This document shows, one piece after another, positions 8,266 to 17,867 of a stretch of DNA of 51,573 nucleotides (the first letter of the stretch is position 1; every line of letters begins with the position of its first letter). The position numbers and the translations under genes were made by a program. The notes under the pieces were generated by a model. The model saw nothing but the letters and a program-made list of their open reading frames with translations, searched no databases and had not been told where the DNA came from. Source of the DNA: Gemmatimonadota bacterium (GTDB taxonomy: Bacteria; Gemmatimonadota; Gemmatimonadetes; Gemmatimonadales; Gemmatimonadaceae). The DNA lies in contig NSHR01000013.1 of NCBI GenBank assembly GCA_002737115.1, forward strand, positions 1 to 51,573, read 5' to 3'.

Positions 8266-9644
8266 GAGGCACCGCCGCGCGTCGTCCGGAGCACCGCTTC
8301 CACCGCGCTCACCGTGGCATCGATCTCGATGGGGCGATTGGCGCGGGCGTAGTCTTCACGTTGATGCAGCTCCACCAGCATGCCGGGATCCTTGAGCACA
8401 TGTCCGGTGAGCACCGCAACCACGGTGTCACCTGCACCGATGATACCGTCCCGCACCAACTGGCGCACGCCGGCCACACTGGCTGCGCTGGCCGGCTCGC
8501 AGCCTACGCCGGCGCCATCGATCGTCACCTTGGCGTCGATGATCTCGTCGTCGGTGGCCGAAATCACCAGGCCGTCGGTCTCGCGAATCGCGCGTACGGC
8601 GCGATCCCACGACGCCGGGTCACCGATGCGAATGGCCGTCGCAATCGTTTCCGCCTGCACCGTGTAGCGGGTCGCGAACTCCTCACGGAAGGCCCGCGCG
8701 AACGGGGCCGCGCCGGCGGCCTGCACGCTCACGAGGCGCGGCACCTTCGTGATGAGCCCGAGCGCCTTCGCTTCCCGCAGCGCCTTCCCGAACGCCGCGG
8801 TATTCCCGAGGTTGCCCGCCGGCAGCACGATGAAGTCGGGCGCGTTCCACCCGAGTTGCTGAAGCAACTCGAAGACGATGGTCTTCTGCCCCTCCACCCG
8901 CCACGGGTTGATCGAGTTGAGCAAGTAGATCCCGAGCTCCCGCGACGCCTGCTGTACCAACCGTAGGCATTCGTCGAAGTCGCCCTTCACCAGTAAGGTG
9001 CGCGCGCCGTACGACAGCGTTTGCGCCAACTTGCCGAGCGCGATTTTGCCAGCCGGTACGAACACGAGTCCGGGAATGCCGGCCTGCGCCGCGTACGACG
9101 CCAGCGCCGCCGACGTATTGCCCGTGCTGGCACACGCCACCGCGCTCGCGCCAATACGCACGGCCTGCGTGGTGCCCACGGTCATGCCCCGGTCCTTGAA
9201 CGAGCCCGTGGGATTGTGCCCCTCATGCTTGATCAGCAGTCCGTCGCACCCGGTGTACTTCGCGATCGCTGCCCGCGACAACAGCGGCGTATTCCCTTCG
9301 GGGTGACTCACGATGGCCCCACCCGCCCCGGGCATCACGATCGACTCGAAGCGCCACACCCCCGACGCATGTCCCATCGGCATCGCGCAGCAGTGCTGGG
9401 AAAAGCGGTGCTTGATGGCGTCGGCCGACAGCGGCGCGTTGAATTCATCGACCGGCGCGCGATGAATGATCTCGAGTAATCCACCGCACGTCGGGCAATC
9501 CGGCGCCGCGTCGAGGGGCGATAGCAACTGCCCGCACGCAGCGCATCGCTGTACACTGCGCTCGGCACCGACCGGCAGCCCAGTCACGCCCACTGGCAGG
9601 AAGACAGCATCGGTCGGCAATGGATGAGGCATTGGCGTGGTCAT
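8262..9644 (-). CDS. thrC: threonine synthase
   Basis: 460 residues; cytoplasmic PLP enzyme that converts O-phospho-homoserine to threonine. A short zinc-ribbon-like N-terminus has Cys 34/37 and 50/53 (CAACGQ and CPTCGG). The PLP lysine is about Lys150 in HNPTGSFKDRGM, followed by STGNTSAALASYAAQAG and the phosphate-binding glycine loop LPAGNLGNTAAFGKAL. The length and order fit the ThrC type found in many bacteria and archaea. Its ATG overlaps the thrA stop (ATGA at 9641-9644), and its own stop overlaps the SDR start, so the three genes form a translationally coupled unit. No homoserine kinase (thrB) gene lies between them. Confidence 0.95.
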   Translation of the reverse strand: MTTPMPHPLPTDAVFLPVGVTGLPVGAERSVQRCAACGQLLSPLDAAPDCPTCGGLLEIIHRAPVDEFNAPLSADAIKHRFSQHCCAMPMGHASGVWRFESIVMPGAGGAIVSHPEGNTPLLSRAAIAKYTGCDGLLIKHEGHNPTGSFKDRGMTVGTTQAVRIGASAVACASTGNTSAALASYAAQAGIPGLVFVPAGKIALGKLAQTLSYGARTLLVKGDFDECLRLVQQASRELGIYLLNSINPWRVEGQKTIVFELLQQLGWNAPDFIVLPAGNLGNTAAFGKALREAKALGLITKVPRLVSVQAAGAAPFARAFREEFATRYTVQAETIATAIRIGDPASWDRAVRAIRETDGLVISATDDEIIDAKVTIDGAGVGCEPASAASVAGVRQLVRDGIIGAGDTVVAVLTGHVLKDPGMLVELHQREDYARANRPIEIDATVSAVEAVLRTTRGGAS

Positions 9645-12109
9645 GACGGCGTGAGCTGAAGGATGTCGTTAAGCACACCGGCGGCCGTGACGGCTGGCCC
9701 GGCGCCCGGCCCGGTGATCACCAGCGGATGCGTGAGTGGCACCGCACGTAGCCCCACCTCGACTTTCCTTGGCGAGGCGTTCAACACATAGCGCAACACA
9801 CGCCCCTGCTTGGTGGCCGCCGCGAAACGCGCGGTCCACGCCGCGTCCTGTTTCGACAACGTGGCCAGAAACGTCGGCAGCGGCATCGTGCGAAATGCCG
9901 ACGGCACCAGCGACTCGACGGTCACGTCGTTCAGATCGCCGCGGAAGCCCATCATGCGCGCCAGGATCAAGGCCTTTCGGGCCACGTCCATGCCCGACAG
10001 GTCGTCGCGCGGATCGGGCTCGGTGAAGCCACGCGACATCGCATCCCGCAGCGACTCGCTGAACGCGCGCCCCTTTCCGATCTCGGTGAGCAGGAAGCCC
10101 AACGTGCCCGACGTACAGCCCTCGATGCGCAGCACTTTGTCGCCCGTTTCCACGAGCTTCGCGTAACTGTCCATCACGGGGAGACCGGCGCCGACCGTAG
10201 TTTCGTGCAACAGCCGCGAGCCGTGCTTCACCGCCAGCGCCCGTAGCGACTCCACCTCAGCGCGAGGTGCCGACAGCGGACGCTTGTTGGCCATTACGAT
10301 ATCCATGTTGGCCAGGATCGCCGCGCGAATCGCCGGCAATGTTTCGTGCGCCGTGACATCCACCAGCACCGGACGCGACAGCGCGTGCGCGCCGATGTAC
10401 GCCACCGCCTCGGCCGCTGTCCCCTTCTGCCCGCCGCTCATCGCTGCCAACGTGCCGCCCGCTTCCTTCCCTTTCGCGTACGTTGCCAACTGGCGCGCGG
10501 TGAGCCCTTCCGGTTCGAACACGAAACCGCTGCGATCGACCAGGCCCACGATGGTGGGTTTCACCCGGCGCCGCACGCGCGGCAACATGCGCAGCAGCTC
10601 ACGGCCGATCAATCCCACGCCCAGCAGTACGACGTCGAGACGGTCCTCCTCGCGCAAGCCGCCGCCGCCGATCTTGTCGAGCTGGAACTCGTCGTGCACC
10701 GCCTGCGCCGCCACTTCGGCATCGGTCTCGGCGATCACCACGGAAATATTCAGTTCACTCGAGCCCTGCGCGATGGCCACGATGTTCACGCCCGCGCTCG
10801 ACAGCGCGGTGAACATGCGCGAGGCGATGCCCGGCGAACCGGCCATTCCGAGTCCGACCACCGCCAGCGTCGCCATACCACGCTGCACGTCCATGCCTTC
10901 AAGCTCACGACGCGAGAGTTCGAGCGCGAACGCCTTCTCGAGCGCCACGCGCGCCTCAGTGCTACGTTCGGCTGGCACACACAAGCAGATCGAGTGCTCC
11001 GACGAAGCCTGTGAAATGAGCGTGACGGAGATGCCGGCCTGTTGGAGCGCCGCAAACGTGCGCGCGGCGATGCCGGGCACGCCCAGCATGCCATTGCCGG
11101 TCACCGTCACCAGCGCCTGGTGGCGCACGATGGAGAGTGCCTTCACTGGATAGCGCGTGAGCGTGTGACGCACCGAGATCTCGGTGCCCGGCGCCGTCGG
11201 ATCTGCAAACGGGCGGACGAACACCGGCACGCGCACCCGCGCCAGCGGAATAAGCGCACGCGGATGCAGCACCTTCGCCCCGTAGTACGCCAACTCTGCC
11301 GCCTCGCGCACGTTGAGTTGCGGCACGATACGCGCCGTCGGCACTAGACGCGGATCGGTCGTCATCAGCCCGGGCACGTCTTTCCATAACGTGATCCGCG
11401 TTGCACGGAGCGAACGGCCGAGTACCGTGGCCGTCAGATCGCTTCCGCCCCGACCAAGCGTAACCAAAGCGCCGTCGGTGGTTCCCCCGACGAATCCCGG
11501 CACCACGGGCAGCACCCGCTTTTTCAGCAGTGGGCGCAGCTGCGCCCGCACTTCGCGATCGGTGGCGACTAGATCCGGGAACGCGCCGCCGAAGACCCCG
11601 TCGGTGCGAATGAGCGTGGCAGCCTCGACGTATTCCGCGTTCGCACCGCGGGCGAGCAAACCAGCCACCACCAGACGCGCCGAGAGCTGCTCGCCACGCA
11701 CCAGAAAAAAGTCCAGCGTGCGCGGCGTCAATTCGCGAAGGCTGGCCACGCCGTACCCCAGCGTGCGCAGCTCCTCGAAGGCGTCGTCGAGCTCGCGCAG
11801 GAGTCGAGCTCGCACCCGGGCGTTGCCGATGATGCCGGTGGCCACGGCCGCGTGCCGCTTGTGGAGCTTCGTGACCTGCTCATCGACGGCCGCGATGTCC
11901 CCGGCTCGGGCCGCCTCGGCGATCGCCAGCAGCGCGTCGGTGACACCCGCGAAGGCCGAGACCACGGTGACCACCCGGGAGGGGCGCGGTTCAAGGATCA
12001 GGGCGATCGCGTGGCGAACCGCGGCCGCATCGGCCAAGGAGGCGCCTCCAAACTTGAAAACGTCGATTGTGGGAGACGGCGAAGCGGAACGGGTACGCGG
12101 TGACGGCAT
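9641..12109 (-). CDS. thrA: bifunctional aspartokinase / homoserine dehydrogenase
   Basis: 822 residues from the ATG at 12109, close to the 820 of E. coli ThrA. The upstream in-frame extension is rejected because the kinase motif should lie near the N-terminus. Residues about 15-300 are the aspartokinase (VFKFGGASLADAAA, ATLGRGGSDLTATVLGRSL-type core). Two ACT regions follow (about 310-460; TGNGMLGVPGIAARTFAALQ and VVGLGMAGSPGIASRMFTAL), the usual site of threonine feedback inhibition. Residues about 475-822 are the homoserine dehydrogenase (VVLLGVGLIGRELLRMLPRV, then MANKRPLSAP and SGTLGFLL). It catalyses the first and third steps from aspartate to threonine. First gene of the thrA-thrC-SDR unit; divergent from glgP. 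Confidence 0.95.
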   Translation of the reverse strand: MPSPRTRSASPSPTIDVFKFGGASLADAAAVRHAIALILEPRPSRVVTVVSAFAGVTDALLAIAEAARAGDIAAVDEQVTKLHKRHAAVATGIIGNARVRARLLRELDDAFEELRTLGYGVASLRELTPRTLDFFLVRGEQLSARLVVAGLLARGANAEYVEAATLIRTDGVFGGAFPDLVATDREVRAQLRPLLKKRVLPVVPGFVGGTTDGALVTLGRGGSDLTATVLGRSLRATRITLWKDVPGLMTTDPRLVPTARIVPQLNVREAAELAYYGAKVLHPRALIPLARVRVPVFVRPFADPTAPGTEISVRHTLTRYPVKALSIVRHQALVTVTGNGMLGVPGIAARTFAALQQAGISVTLISQASSEHSICLCVPAERSTEARVALEKAFALELSRRELEGMDVQRGMATLAVVGLGMAGSPGIASRMFTALSSAGVNIVAIAQGSSELNISVVIAETDAEVAAQAVHDEFQLDKIGGGGLREEDRLDVVLLGVGLIGRELLRMLPRVRRRVKPTIVGLVDRSGFVFEPEGLTARQLATYAKGKEAGGTLAAMSGGQKGTAAEAVAYIGAHALSRPVLVDVTAHETLPAIRAAILANMDIVMANKRPLSAPRAEVESLRALAVKHGSRLLHETTVGAGLPVMDSYAKLVETGDKVLRIEGCTSGTLGFLLTEIGKGRAFSESLRDAMSRGFTEPDPRDDLSGMDVARKALILARMMGFRGDLNDVTVESLVPSAFRTMPLPTFLATLSKQDAAWTARFAAATKQGRVLRYVLNASPRKVEVGLRAVPLTHPLVITGPGAGPAVTAAGVLNDILQLTPS

Positions 12110-12307
12110 ATTAGAGCGGGAAAATGAGACGAATCGGACGCCCGGTCCTAATCTCAAGAAGTGAAGGCGAAGACCTCGAGGGGCACCTCCGCACACTACT
12201 CCGGGCCGGTTCACCTGTCCACACCGGTGCGCAACCGCCTAGCTTTCCATTGCCTTGTCCTGACGCGACCACTTTGGGTCGCTTTTCCGTCCCGTGTTGC
12301 CTTGGAT
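12110..12307. promoter_or_regulatory. divergent intergenic region thrA / glgP
   Basis: 198 bases between two divergent operons must hold a promoter for each. I see no strong -35/-10 pair. The only clear structure is the small hairpin at 12265-12286 described separately. Confidence 0.5.
12265..12286 (+). terminator. small hairpin plus TTTT in the glgP leader
   Basis: GCGACC (12265-12270) pairs with GGTCGC (12277-12282) around a 6-base loop and is followed by TTTT (12283-12286). It ends 21 bases before the glgP ATG and points in the same direction. It could be an attenuator or a chance structure; the stem is short. Confidence 0.35.
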
Positions 12308-14482
12308 ATGACCGCACCTGTCGAATCGCCGCCTGCCCCGCCCGTCCAGGAACCTGCCCCTCTGCCGAGTCGGATCGCCGGGCTTACGCGCCTCGCGCAC
12401 AATCTCTCCTGGAGCTGGAATCGCAACGCGCGGATGCTCTTTCGGGAGATCGACGAGAGCCTCTGGCACCGGCTGCGCCACAATCCGATCCGGCTGCTCC
12501 AGCTCGTCGATCCGGCCCGTCTCGCGCAGCTTGCTGACGACGCCGTCTTTTGCGCGCGCTACGACCGTGCGATGCAGTGGCTGGCCTCGGAGCGCTCGGA
12601 CGAGCACACATGGTACGCTCGCACCTTTCCCGAACTACGCGGCCAACCGGTCGCGTACTTCTGCGCCGAATTCGGCGTGCACAACTCTGTGCCGATTTAT
12701 TCCGGCGGTCTCGGCGTGCTCGCCGGTGACCACCTCAAGACGGCATCCGATCTCGGTATCCCGCTGGTCGCCGTGGGCATTCTCTACCGCCAAGGGTACT
12801 TCGATCAGCACATCCGGGTGGACGGCTGGCAAGAAGACTCGAACGAGGCCATCGACTTCAATGCGGTGCCGATCGTGCCGCTACCGGGTAAGGATGGCGA
12901 GAAGCACCTCGTCACCGTGACGACGTTTGGTCGCGACATCAACATCCGCGTCTGGAAGATGCAGGTAGGTCGCGTGCCGGTGTATCTGCTTGATTCGGAT
13001 CTCCCGGAAAACCATCCCGACGACCGGCCGTTGCTCTCGAAGCTGTATTCGGGAGGCCCGGCGATGCGCCTTCGTCAGGAATGGTTGCTTGGCGTCGGCG
13101 GCGTGCGCGCCCTCCGCGCCCTCGGCATCGCGCCCGCCGCGTGGCACGCGAACGAAGGACACGCCGCCTTCATGATGGTGGAACGGGTGCGCGAGCTGTG
13201 TCAGCAGGGCGTGTCGTATACGGAATCGGTGAAACGCGTGCGGAACGGCAGCGTGTTCACCACGCACACGCCCGTGCCGGCCGGCCACGACCACTTCGGC
13301 GTGAATGAAGTACGACAGTGCGCCGATGGCTTCTGGAACGACATGGGCATCGACGCCGACACCTTCCTTCGCATCGGCTACATGCCGGAGTCGGGAACCG
13401 GCGTCTATCACATGACGGCCGCGTCGATGCGCCTCTCACGCCGGGTGAACGCTGTGTCGCGTCGCCACGGCATCGTGACGCGCGATATGAGCCGTTCGCT
13501 CTGGAACGGACGCGAGGCCGAGCACATCCCGGTGGGTCATGTCACGAACGGCGTGCACCTCGCGACGTGGATGGCCAATCCCATCATGAAGCTGCTGGAC
13601 GATCATCTCGGTCCGGCGTGGTGGCACACCAGCGATCCTGCCCTGTGGGAACAGGTGCTCACGCTCGATGACGAAGCACTCTGGTTTACGCACGCGCGTC
13701 TCAAGAACACACTCATGCGCCTGATACGCGGAGAAGCGCGCAGCGCATTTGCCCGGGGACAGCTTGAGGCCACGCAGCTCGTGGGCGCCGGCACATTGCT
13801 CGACCCCAAGACGCTCACCATCGGGTTTGCCCGTCGATTCGCGACGTACAAGCGCGCCGACCTGATCTTCCGCGATGTCGAGCGCCTGCGGAAGCTTGTC
13901 ACGAACGTGCAACGTCCAGTGCAGATCGTCTTCGCCGGCAAGGCGCACCCGGCCGACAATCCGGGCAAGCAGGTGTTGCAGAACGTGTATCACTTCACGC
14001 GCGATCCGCGATTTGAGGGACGCGTGGCGTTCGTGGAAGACTATGGTATGCACCTCGCCCACCTGCTCGTGCAGGGCGTCGACTTGTGGATGAATCTGCC
14101 GCGCGTGCCGCTCGAAGCATCAGGCACCAGTGGCATGAAAGCCGCGCTGAATGGCGTGCCCCAGATCTCCACGATCGACGGCTGGTGGGAAGAAGGGTAC
14201 GAAGGGAACAACGGTTGGGCGATCACACCAGAGGAAGACGACGAGGCGGGCGTCAGCACGTCGAACCGTCTGTACGAACTCCTCGAACAGGAGGTCGTGC
14301 CGCGCTACTACGACCGTGACCAGAGCAAGCTGCCGCGTCGCTGGCTCGCCACCATGAAGCATTCCATCCGTGTTGCCGGTCAGCAATTCACGGCGCGTCG
14401 CATGGTGGAGCAGTACGCCCGGGCCTACTATGCCCCGTCGATTCTGGGTGACTCCCTGCCCGACGATCCACCAATCGCGTAA
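12308..14482 (+). CDS. glgP: alpha-glucan (glycogen) phosphorylase, short GT35 type
   Basis: 724 residues from the ATG at 12308 (MTAPVESPP). It removes glucose units from alpha-1,4-glucan as glucose-1-phosphate in the cytoplasm. The N-terminal DUF3417-like segment (LTRLAHNLSWSWNRNARMLF, about 24-43) marks the short bacterial/archaeal type, which lacks the long regulatory N-terminus of MalP/GlgP of enterics. Further motifs are AYFCAEFGVHNSVPIYSGGL, AWHANEGHAAFMM and the PLP site EASGTSGMKAALNG with Lys at about 611. First gene of an operon with glgA (10-base gap) and a GH57 gene. Confidence 0.93.
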   Translation: MTAPVESPPAPPVQEPAPLPSRIAGLTRLAHNLSWSWNRNARMLFREIDESLWHRLRHNPIRLLQLVDPARLAQLADDAVFCARYDRAMQWLASERSDEHTWYARTFPELRGQPVAYFCAEFGVHNSVPIYSGGLGVLAGDHLKTASDLGIPLVAVGILYRQGYFDQHIRVDGWQEDSNEAIDFNAVPIVPLPGKDGEKHLVTVTTFGRDINIRVWKMQVGRVPVYLLDSDLPENHPDDRPLLSKLYSGGPAMRLRQEWLLGVGGVRALRALGIAPAAWHANEGHAAFMMVERVRELCQQGVSYTESVKRVRNGSVFTTHTPVPAGHDHFGVNEVRQCADGFWNDMGIDADTFLRIGYMPESGTGVYHMTAASMRLSRRVNAVSRRHGIVTRDMSRSLWNGREAEHIPVGHVTNGVHLATWMANPIMKLLDDHLGPAWWHTSDPALWEQVLTLDDEALWFTHARLKNTLMRLIRGEARSAFARGQLEATQLVGAGTLLDPKTLTIGFARRFATYKRADLIFRDVERLRKLVTNVQRPVQIVFAGKAHPADNPGKQVLQNVYHFTRDPRFEGRVAFVEDYGMHLAHLLVQGVDLWMNLPRVPLEASGTSGMKAALNGVPQISTIDGWWEEGYEGNNGWAITPEEDDEAGVSTSNRLYELLEQEVVPRYYDRDQSKLPRRWLATMKHSIRVAGQQFTARRMVEQYARAYYAPSILGDSLPDDPPIA

Positions 14483-14492
14483 CGCTGCGACA

Positions 14493-16007
14493 ATGCCGTC
14501 CCCCGCCATGCCCACGCCCAGCTTCGGATCGCCCGTTATTCGCGCACCGGAGGGTGGGGCGCCAACGATCGTGCATCTCACGTCGGAATACAGTCCGTTC
14601 GCGCGGACGGGGGGGTTGGCCGAAGCCGTGATGGGATTGGCCAATTATCAAGTGAAGGGTGGCGCGAACGTGGTCGTGTTCGTGCCGCTTTATCGCACGG
14701 TGCGGGATCATGCACCCGATCTCGCACCGCTTGGCCGACCGATTCACGTCGAGTTGGGATTCCGCAGCGAAGAAGTGCGTTTCTTCCGTGAAGTGCAGCC
14801 CCCGGCCGGTCCCAAGGTGGTGTTCGTCGACATCCCCTCGGCGTTCAGCCGCGCGGGTCTGTATGGCGAAGGGGGCCACGACTATGCCGACAACGCCCGA
14901 CGGTTCGCGCTCTTCTCGCGCGCCGTGCTCGATGGCATAACGCGTTTGATCGCCGGCCCCGTCGTGGTGCACGCGCACGACTGGCACACCTCGCTGGCCC
15001 TGATGTACATGCGCACGTACAGCGACCTCCGGAAACGCTACGCCAACACACCGACGGTGCTATCGGTACACAACGCCGGCTATCAGGGACACTTTCCAGC
15101 CTCGATGCTGAACGACTGCGGCATCCCTCCTGAGGTGTACACCTTCCAGCATCTCGAGTGGTACGACCGCATCAATTTCCTGAAAGGCGGACTGACCTTC
15201 GCCGATATGGTCGTGACCGTGAGCCCCACCCATGCGCAGGAATTGCGCACACCGGGCGGCGGCTTCGGACTGCAGGAGGTCTTCCAGTGGCTTGGCTCGC
15301 GCTTCACCGGGATCACGAACGGCATTGACCAAGCGCTCTGGAATCCGGCCACCGACGATCAGATCACGGCGAACTACTCGCGCCAGGACCCGTCGAACAA
15401 GGCGAAGTGCAAAGCGGCATTGCAGCGGTCGTTTGGACTGCCGCAGCTCCAGCGCACTCCCCTGTTCGGACTCACCGGGCGCATGGTCGTGCAGAAGGGG
15501 CTCGACCTCGTGCTGAACTCACCGCTGATCTGGACCCTCGACGCGCAGTTCGTATTTCTCGGCGCGGGTGAAGCGAAATACGAACACGCCCTATTAGCGC
15601 TGGCAACGGCACGTCCGCAGCATGTCGGCGTGCAGCTCAACTTCACCGACCGGCTCGAGCATCGCCTCATGGCCGGTGCCGACTTGTTCCTCATGCCGTC
15701 GCAGTATGAGCCGTGCGGCCTCACCCAAATGCGGGCCCAGCGCTACGGCTCGCTGCCGGTCGGACGCCGCGTCGGGGGTATCGCCGATACGGTACAGGAC
15801 GACACCACCGGCTTCTTGTTCGACGAATTTCAGCCTGCTGCACTCGACCGGGCGATCTCGCGTGGCCTCGCCTCCTTCGCCGACTCGAGTGCGTGGGCGC
15901 TGCGCATGCGCGCCGCCATGCAGCAGGACTTCGGCTGGGAGCGCTCGGCCGAACGCTACGCGCAGGTGTATCAGCAGGCGATTGAGATGGTGAAGAGCCG
16001 TCGCTGA
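14493..16007 (+). CDS. glgA: glycogen synthase (GT5)
   Basis: 504 residues. It transfers glucose from ADP-glucose (or UDP-glucose) to growing alpha-1,4-glucan. The N-terminal GT-B domain starts VHLTSEYSPFARTGGLAEAV (about 27-46), the position of the KxGGL nucleotide-sugar motif. Here the Lys is Arg (about 38), a conservative change at a residue known to contact ADP-glucose phosphate in E. coli GlgA. The C-terminal domain has LTGRMVVQKGLDLV and the family signature PSQYEPCGLTQMRAQRYGSL followed by GGIADTV (about 400-435). The length is normal. The ATG at 14493 is 10 bases after glgP, and its stop shares one base with the next start (TGATG). Confidence 0.93.
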   Translation: MPSPAMPTPSFGSPVIRAPEGGAPTIVHLTSEYSPFARTGGLAEAVMGLANYQVKGGANVVVFVPLYRTVRDHAPDLAPLGRPIHVELGFRSEEVRFFREVQPPAGPKVVFVDIPSAFSRAGLYGEGGHDYADNARRFALFSRAVLDGITRLIAGPVVVHAHDWHTSLALMYMRTYSDLRKRYANTPTVLSVHNAGYQGHFPASMLNDCGIPPEVYTFQHLEWYDRINFLKGGLTFADMVVTVSPTHAQELRTPGGGFGLQEVFQWLGSRFTGITNGIDQALWNPATDDQITANYSRQDPSNKAKCKAALQRSFGLPQLQRTPLFGLTGRMVVQKGLDLVLNSPLIWTLDAQFVFLGAGEAKYEHALLALATARPQHVGVQLNFTDRLEHRLMAGADLFLMPSQYEPCGLTQMRAQRYGSLPVGRRVGGIADTVQDDTTGFLFDEFQPAALDRAISRGLASFADSSAWALRMRAAMQQDFGWERSAERYAQVYQQAIEMVKSRR

Positions 16008-17851
16008 TGCATTCCGTCGTTATTCACCATCACCTGTACCAGCCGCCGCGCGAAGATCCCTGGCTCGAAGTCGTGCCGACCGAGCCTTCGGCCGCTCCCG
16101 ACCACGACTGGAACGCACGCATCAATCGCGAGTGCTACGCCCGGCTTGCCGCGTCGGAAGCGCATCTCCGCGACCGGCGTGCCGCCACACGTGATCCCGA
16201 CGCGCGTGCCGGCCTTGCACGCGTGGTAAATCTGTATGCATGGTGTTCGTTCGACGTAGGCGCGACCCTCTGCGAATGGCTCGATGCGGAAGCGCCCGAT
16301 ACCATGCGGGCGATGCAAGCCGGCGATGCGGCCAGTGTGCGTCGGTGGGGCCACGGGAACGCGATCGCTGCGCCGTATCATCACGTGATTCTCCCGCTCG
16401 CCTCCCCGCGCGAGCGCACGACCGAAATCCGCTGGGGCATTCGCGATTTCCGTCGGCGCTTTCATCGCGAGCCCGAAGGGATGTGGCTGCCGGAGTGCGC
16501 GGCCGATGAAGACACGCTCGACGCCGTGGCCAAGGAAGGCATCGCCTTCACCATTCTTGCGCCGTATCAGGTGCACGGTCACGACGGCAGCGGCATGCCG
16601 GTACGTTGGCGCGGCGCTTCGGGGCGGTCGCTCACGATTGTGCCGTACGATGGCGCGCTCGCCGGTGACGTCGCATTCGGAGGCCTGCTGCGCGACGCGC
16701 CGGCGCTGGCGCAGCGGCTCTCGCCGCCTCGCGACGCCGCCGACCAGCACCCGGATCGCTGCACCACGCTAGCCACCGACGGCGAAACGTTCGGCCATCA
16801 TCATAAGAGCGGCGACTCCACGCTCACCGACGCGTTGTCGATGGTGGTGCAGCAGGCGAGCTCCCGCGTCACGAACAGCGCGTCGTTGGTGGCTATGTAT
16901 CCACCCACCACCGATGTGCGACTGGTGTCGCCGAGTGCGTGGAGTTGCGCCCACGGCGTGGAACGGTGGCGCAGCAACTGCGGCTGTCGCCTCGATGGCA
17001 GCACGCCGCCGGCACAGCAATGGCGCGGACCGTTGCGCGCGGCAATCGAACGCCTCTCGCACCACGCGCATGACGTGTTCGAGCACGAAGGCCGCGCACT
17101 GTTCCGCGACGATCCCTGGGACGTGCGCGATCGATACGGTGACGTCGTCGCGCAGGACGGTGAGGCGCTCGAGCAGTTCGCGCGACGCGAGTTACCGGCC
17201 GATGCGTCGGATCACCAGGTGCAGCGGGCCCGCGAACTGCTCGAGCTCGCGCGGGCCACGATGCGCACGTTCACCTCGTGCGCCTGGTTCTTCGACGAGG
17301 TTGATCGCATCGAAGTGCGGCAGGTGCTGCGCTACGCCGCGCGCGCCATCGAGCTGACCGGACACGCCTCGCGCCTGATGCCGGAGTTCGTACAGTGGCT
17401 GACCCCCGCCACCAGCGGTGCCCCGAACGCCGGCAGCGCCAGCGAGCTGTTTGTGCGCGAGGCAATGCCGCACCGTGATGCGACCACCTGTGCCGCCGCC
17501 AGCGCAATCGCCTGCGCCACCGTGGGCATCGCGACGCCGCGCATCGCCACCTTCGACGTTACCGTGGCCCGGACAGCACAAACATCCGCAGTCGCAGACG
17601 AAGACGCGTCGAGCGCATCGTGGCGCGTGACGCTCGCGCATCGCCGGACCGGCGCCTCACGCACCTTTGTCGGGCAGGTCCACGGTACCGGCCCAGGTCT
17701 CACCGTCGACCTGTCAGAGACAGACGCAGACATCGGCGAGACACGCGGGATCAACGTGCATGAATTCCCGGAAGGGATTGCCCGGCAGCTGCTCCGACCA
17801 ATGGCGCTTTCCGATGAGGCCCTCGTCGACGAAGTTGGCCCCAGGCCCTAA
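16007..17851 (+). CDS. glycoside hydrolase family 57 protein with DUF3536
   Basis: 614 residues. The N-terminal half is the GH57 (beta/alpha)7 barrel. It opens VVIHHHLYQPPREDPW, has GNAIAAPYHHVILPL, the nucleophile motif EGMWLPECAADEDTL (Glu about 163) and the general-acid motif TLATDGETFGHHH (Asp about 258). The C-terminal half matches DUF3536, including AHDVFEHEGRALFRDDPWDV and FTSCAWFFDEVDRIEVRQVL. GH57 enzymes include alpha-amylases, 4-alpha-glucanotransferases and branching enzymes; the activity of DUF3536 members is not settled. Position directly after glgA, with a one-base overlap, suggests trimming or remodelling of glycogen. No signal peptide, so cytoplasmic. It converges on the TonB-dependent receptor with a 16-base gap. 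Confidence 0.88.
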   Translation: MHSVVIHHHLYQPPREDPWLEVVPTEPSAAPDHDWNARINRECYARLAASEAHLRDRRAATRDPDARAGLARVVNLYAWCSFDVGATLCEWLDAEAPDTMRAMQAGDAASVRRWGHGNAIAAPYHHVILPLASPRERTTEIRWGIRDFRRRFHREPEGMWLPECAADEDTLDAVAKEGIAFTILAPYQVHGHDGSGMPVRWRGASGRSLTIVPYDGALAGDVAFGGLLRDAPALAQRLSPPRDAADQHPDRCTTLATDGETFGHHHKSGDSTLTDALSMVVQQASSRVTNSASLVAMYPPTTDVRLVSPSAWSCAHGVERWRSNCGCRLDGSTPPAQQWRGPLRAAIERLSHHAHDVFEHEGRALFRDDPWDVRDRYGDVVAQDGEALEQFARRELPADASDHQVQRARELLELARATMRTFTSCAWFFDEVDRIEVRQVLRYAARAIELTGHASRLMPEFVQWLTPATSGAPNAGSASELFVREAMPHRDATTCAAASAIACATVGIATPRIATFDVTVARTAQTSAVADEDASSASWRVTLAHRRTGASRTFVGQVHGTGPGLTVDLSETDADIGETRGINVHEFPEGIARQLLRPMALSDEALVDEVGPRP

Positions 17852-17867
17852 AGCAGGACCGCCCACG

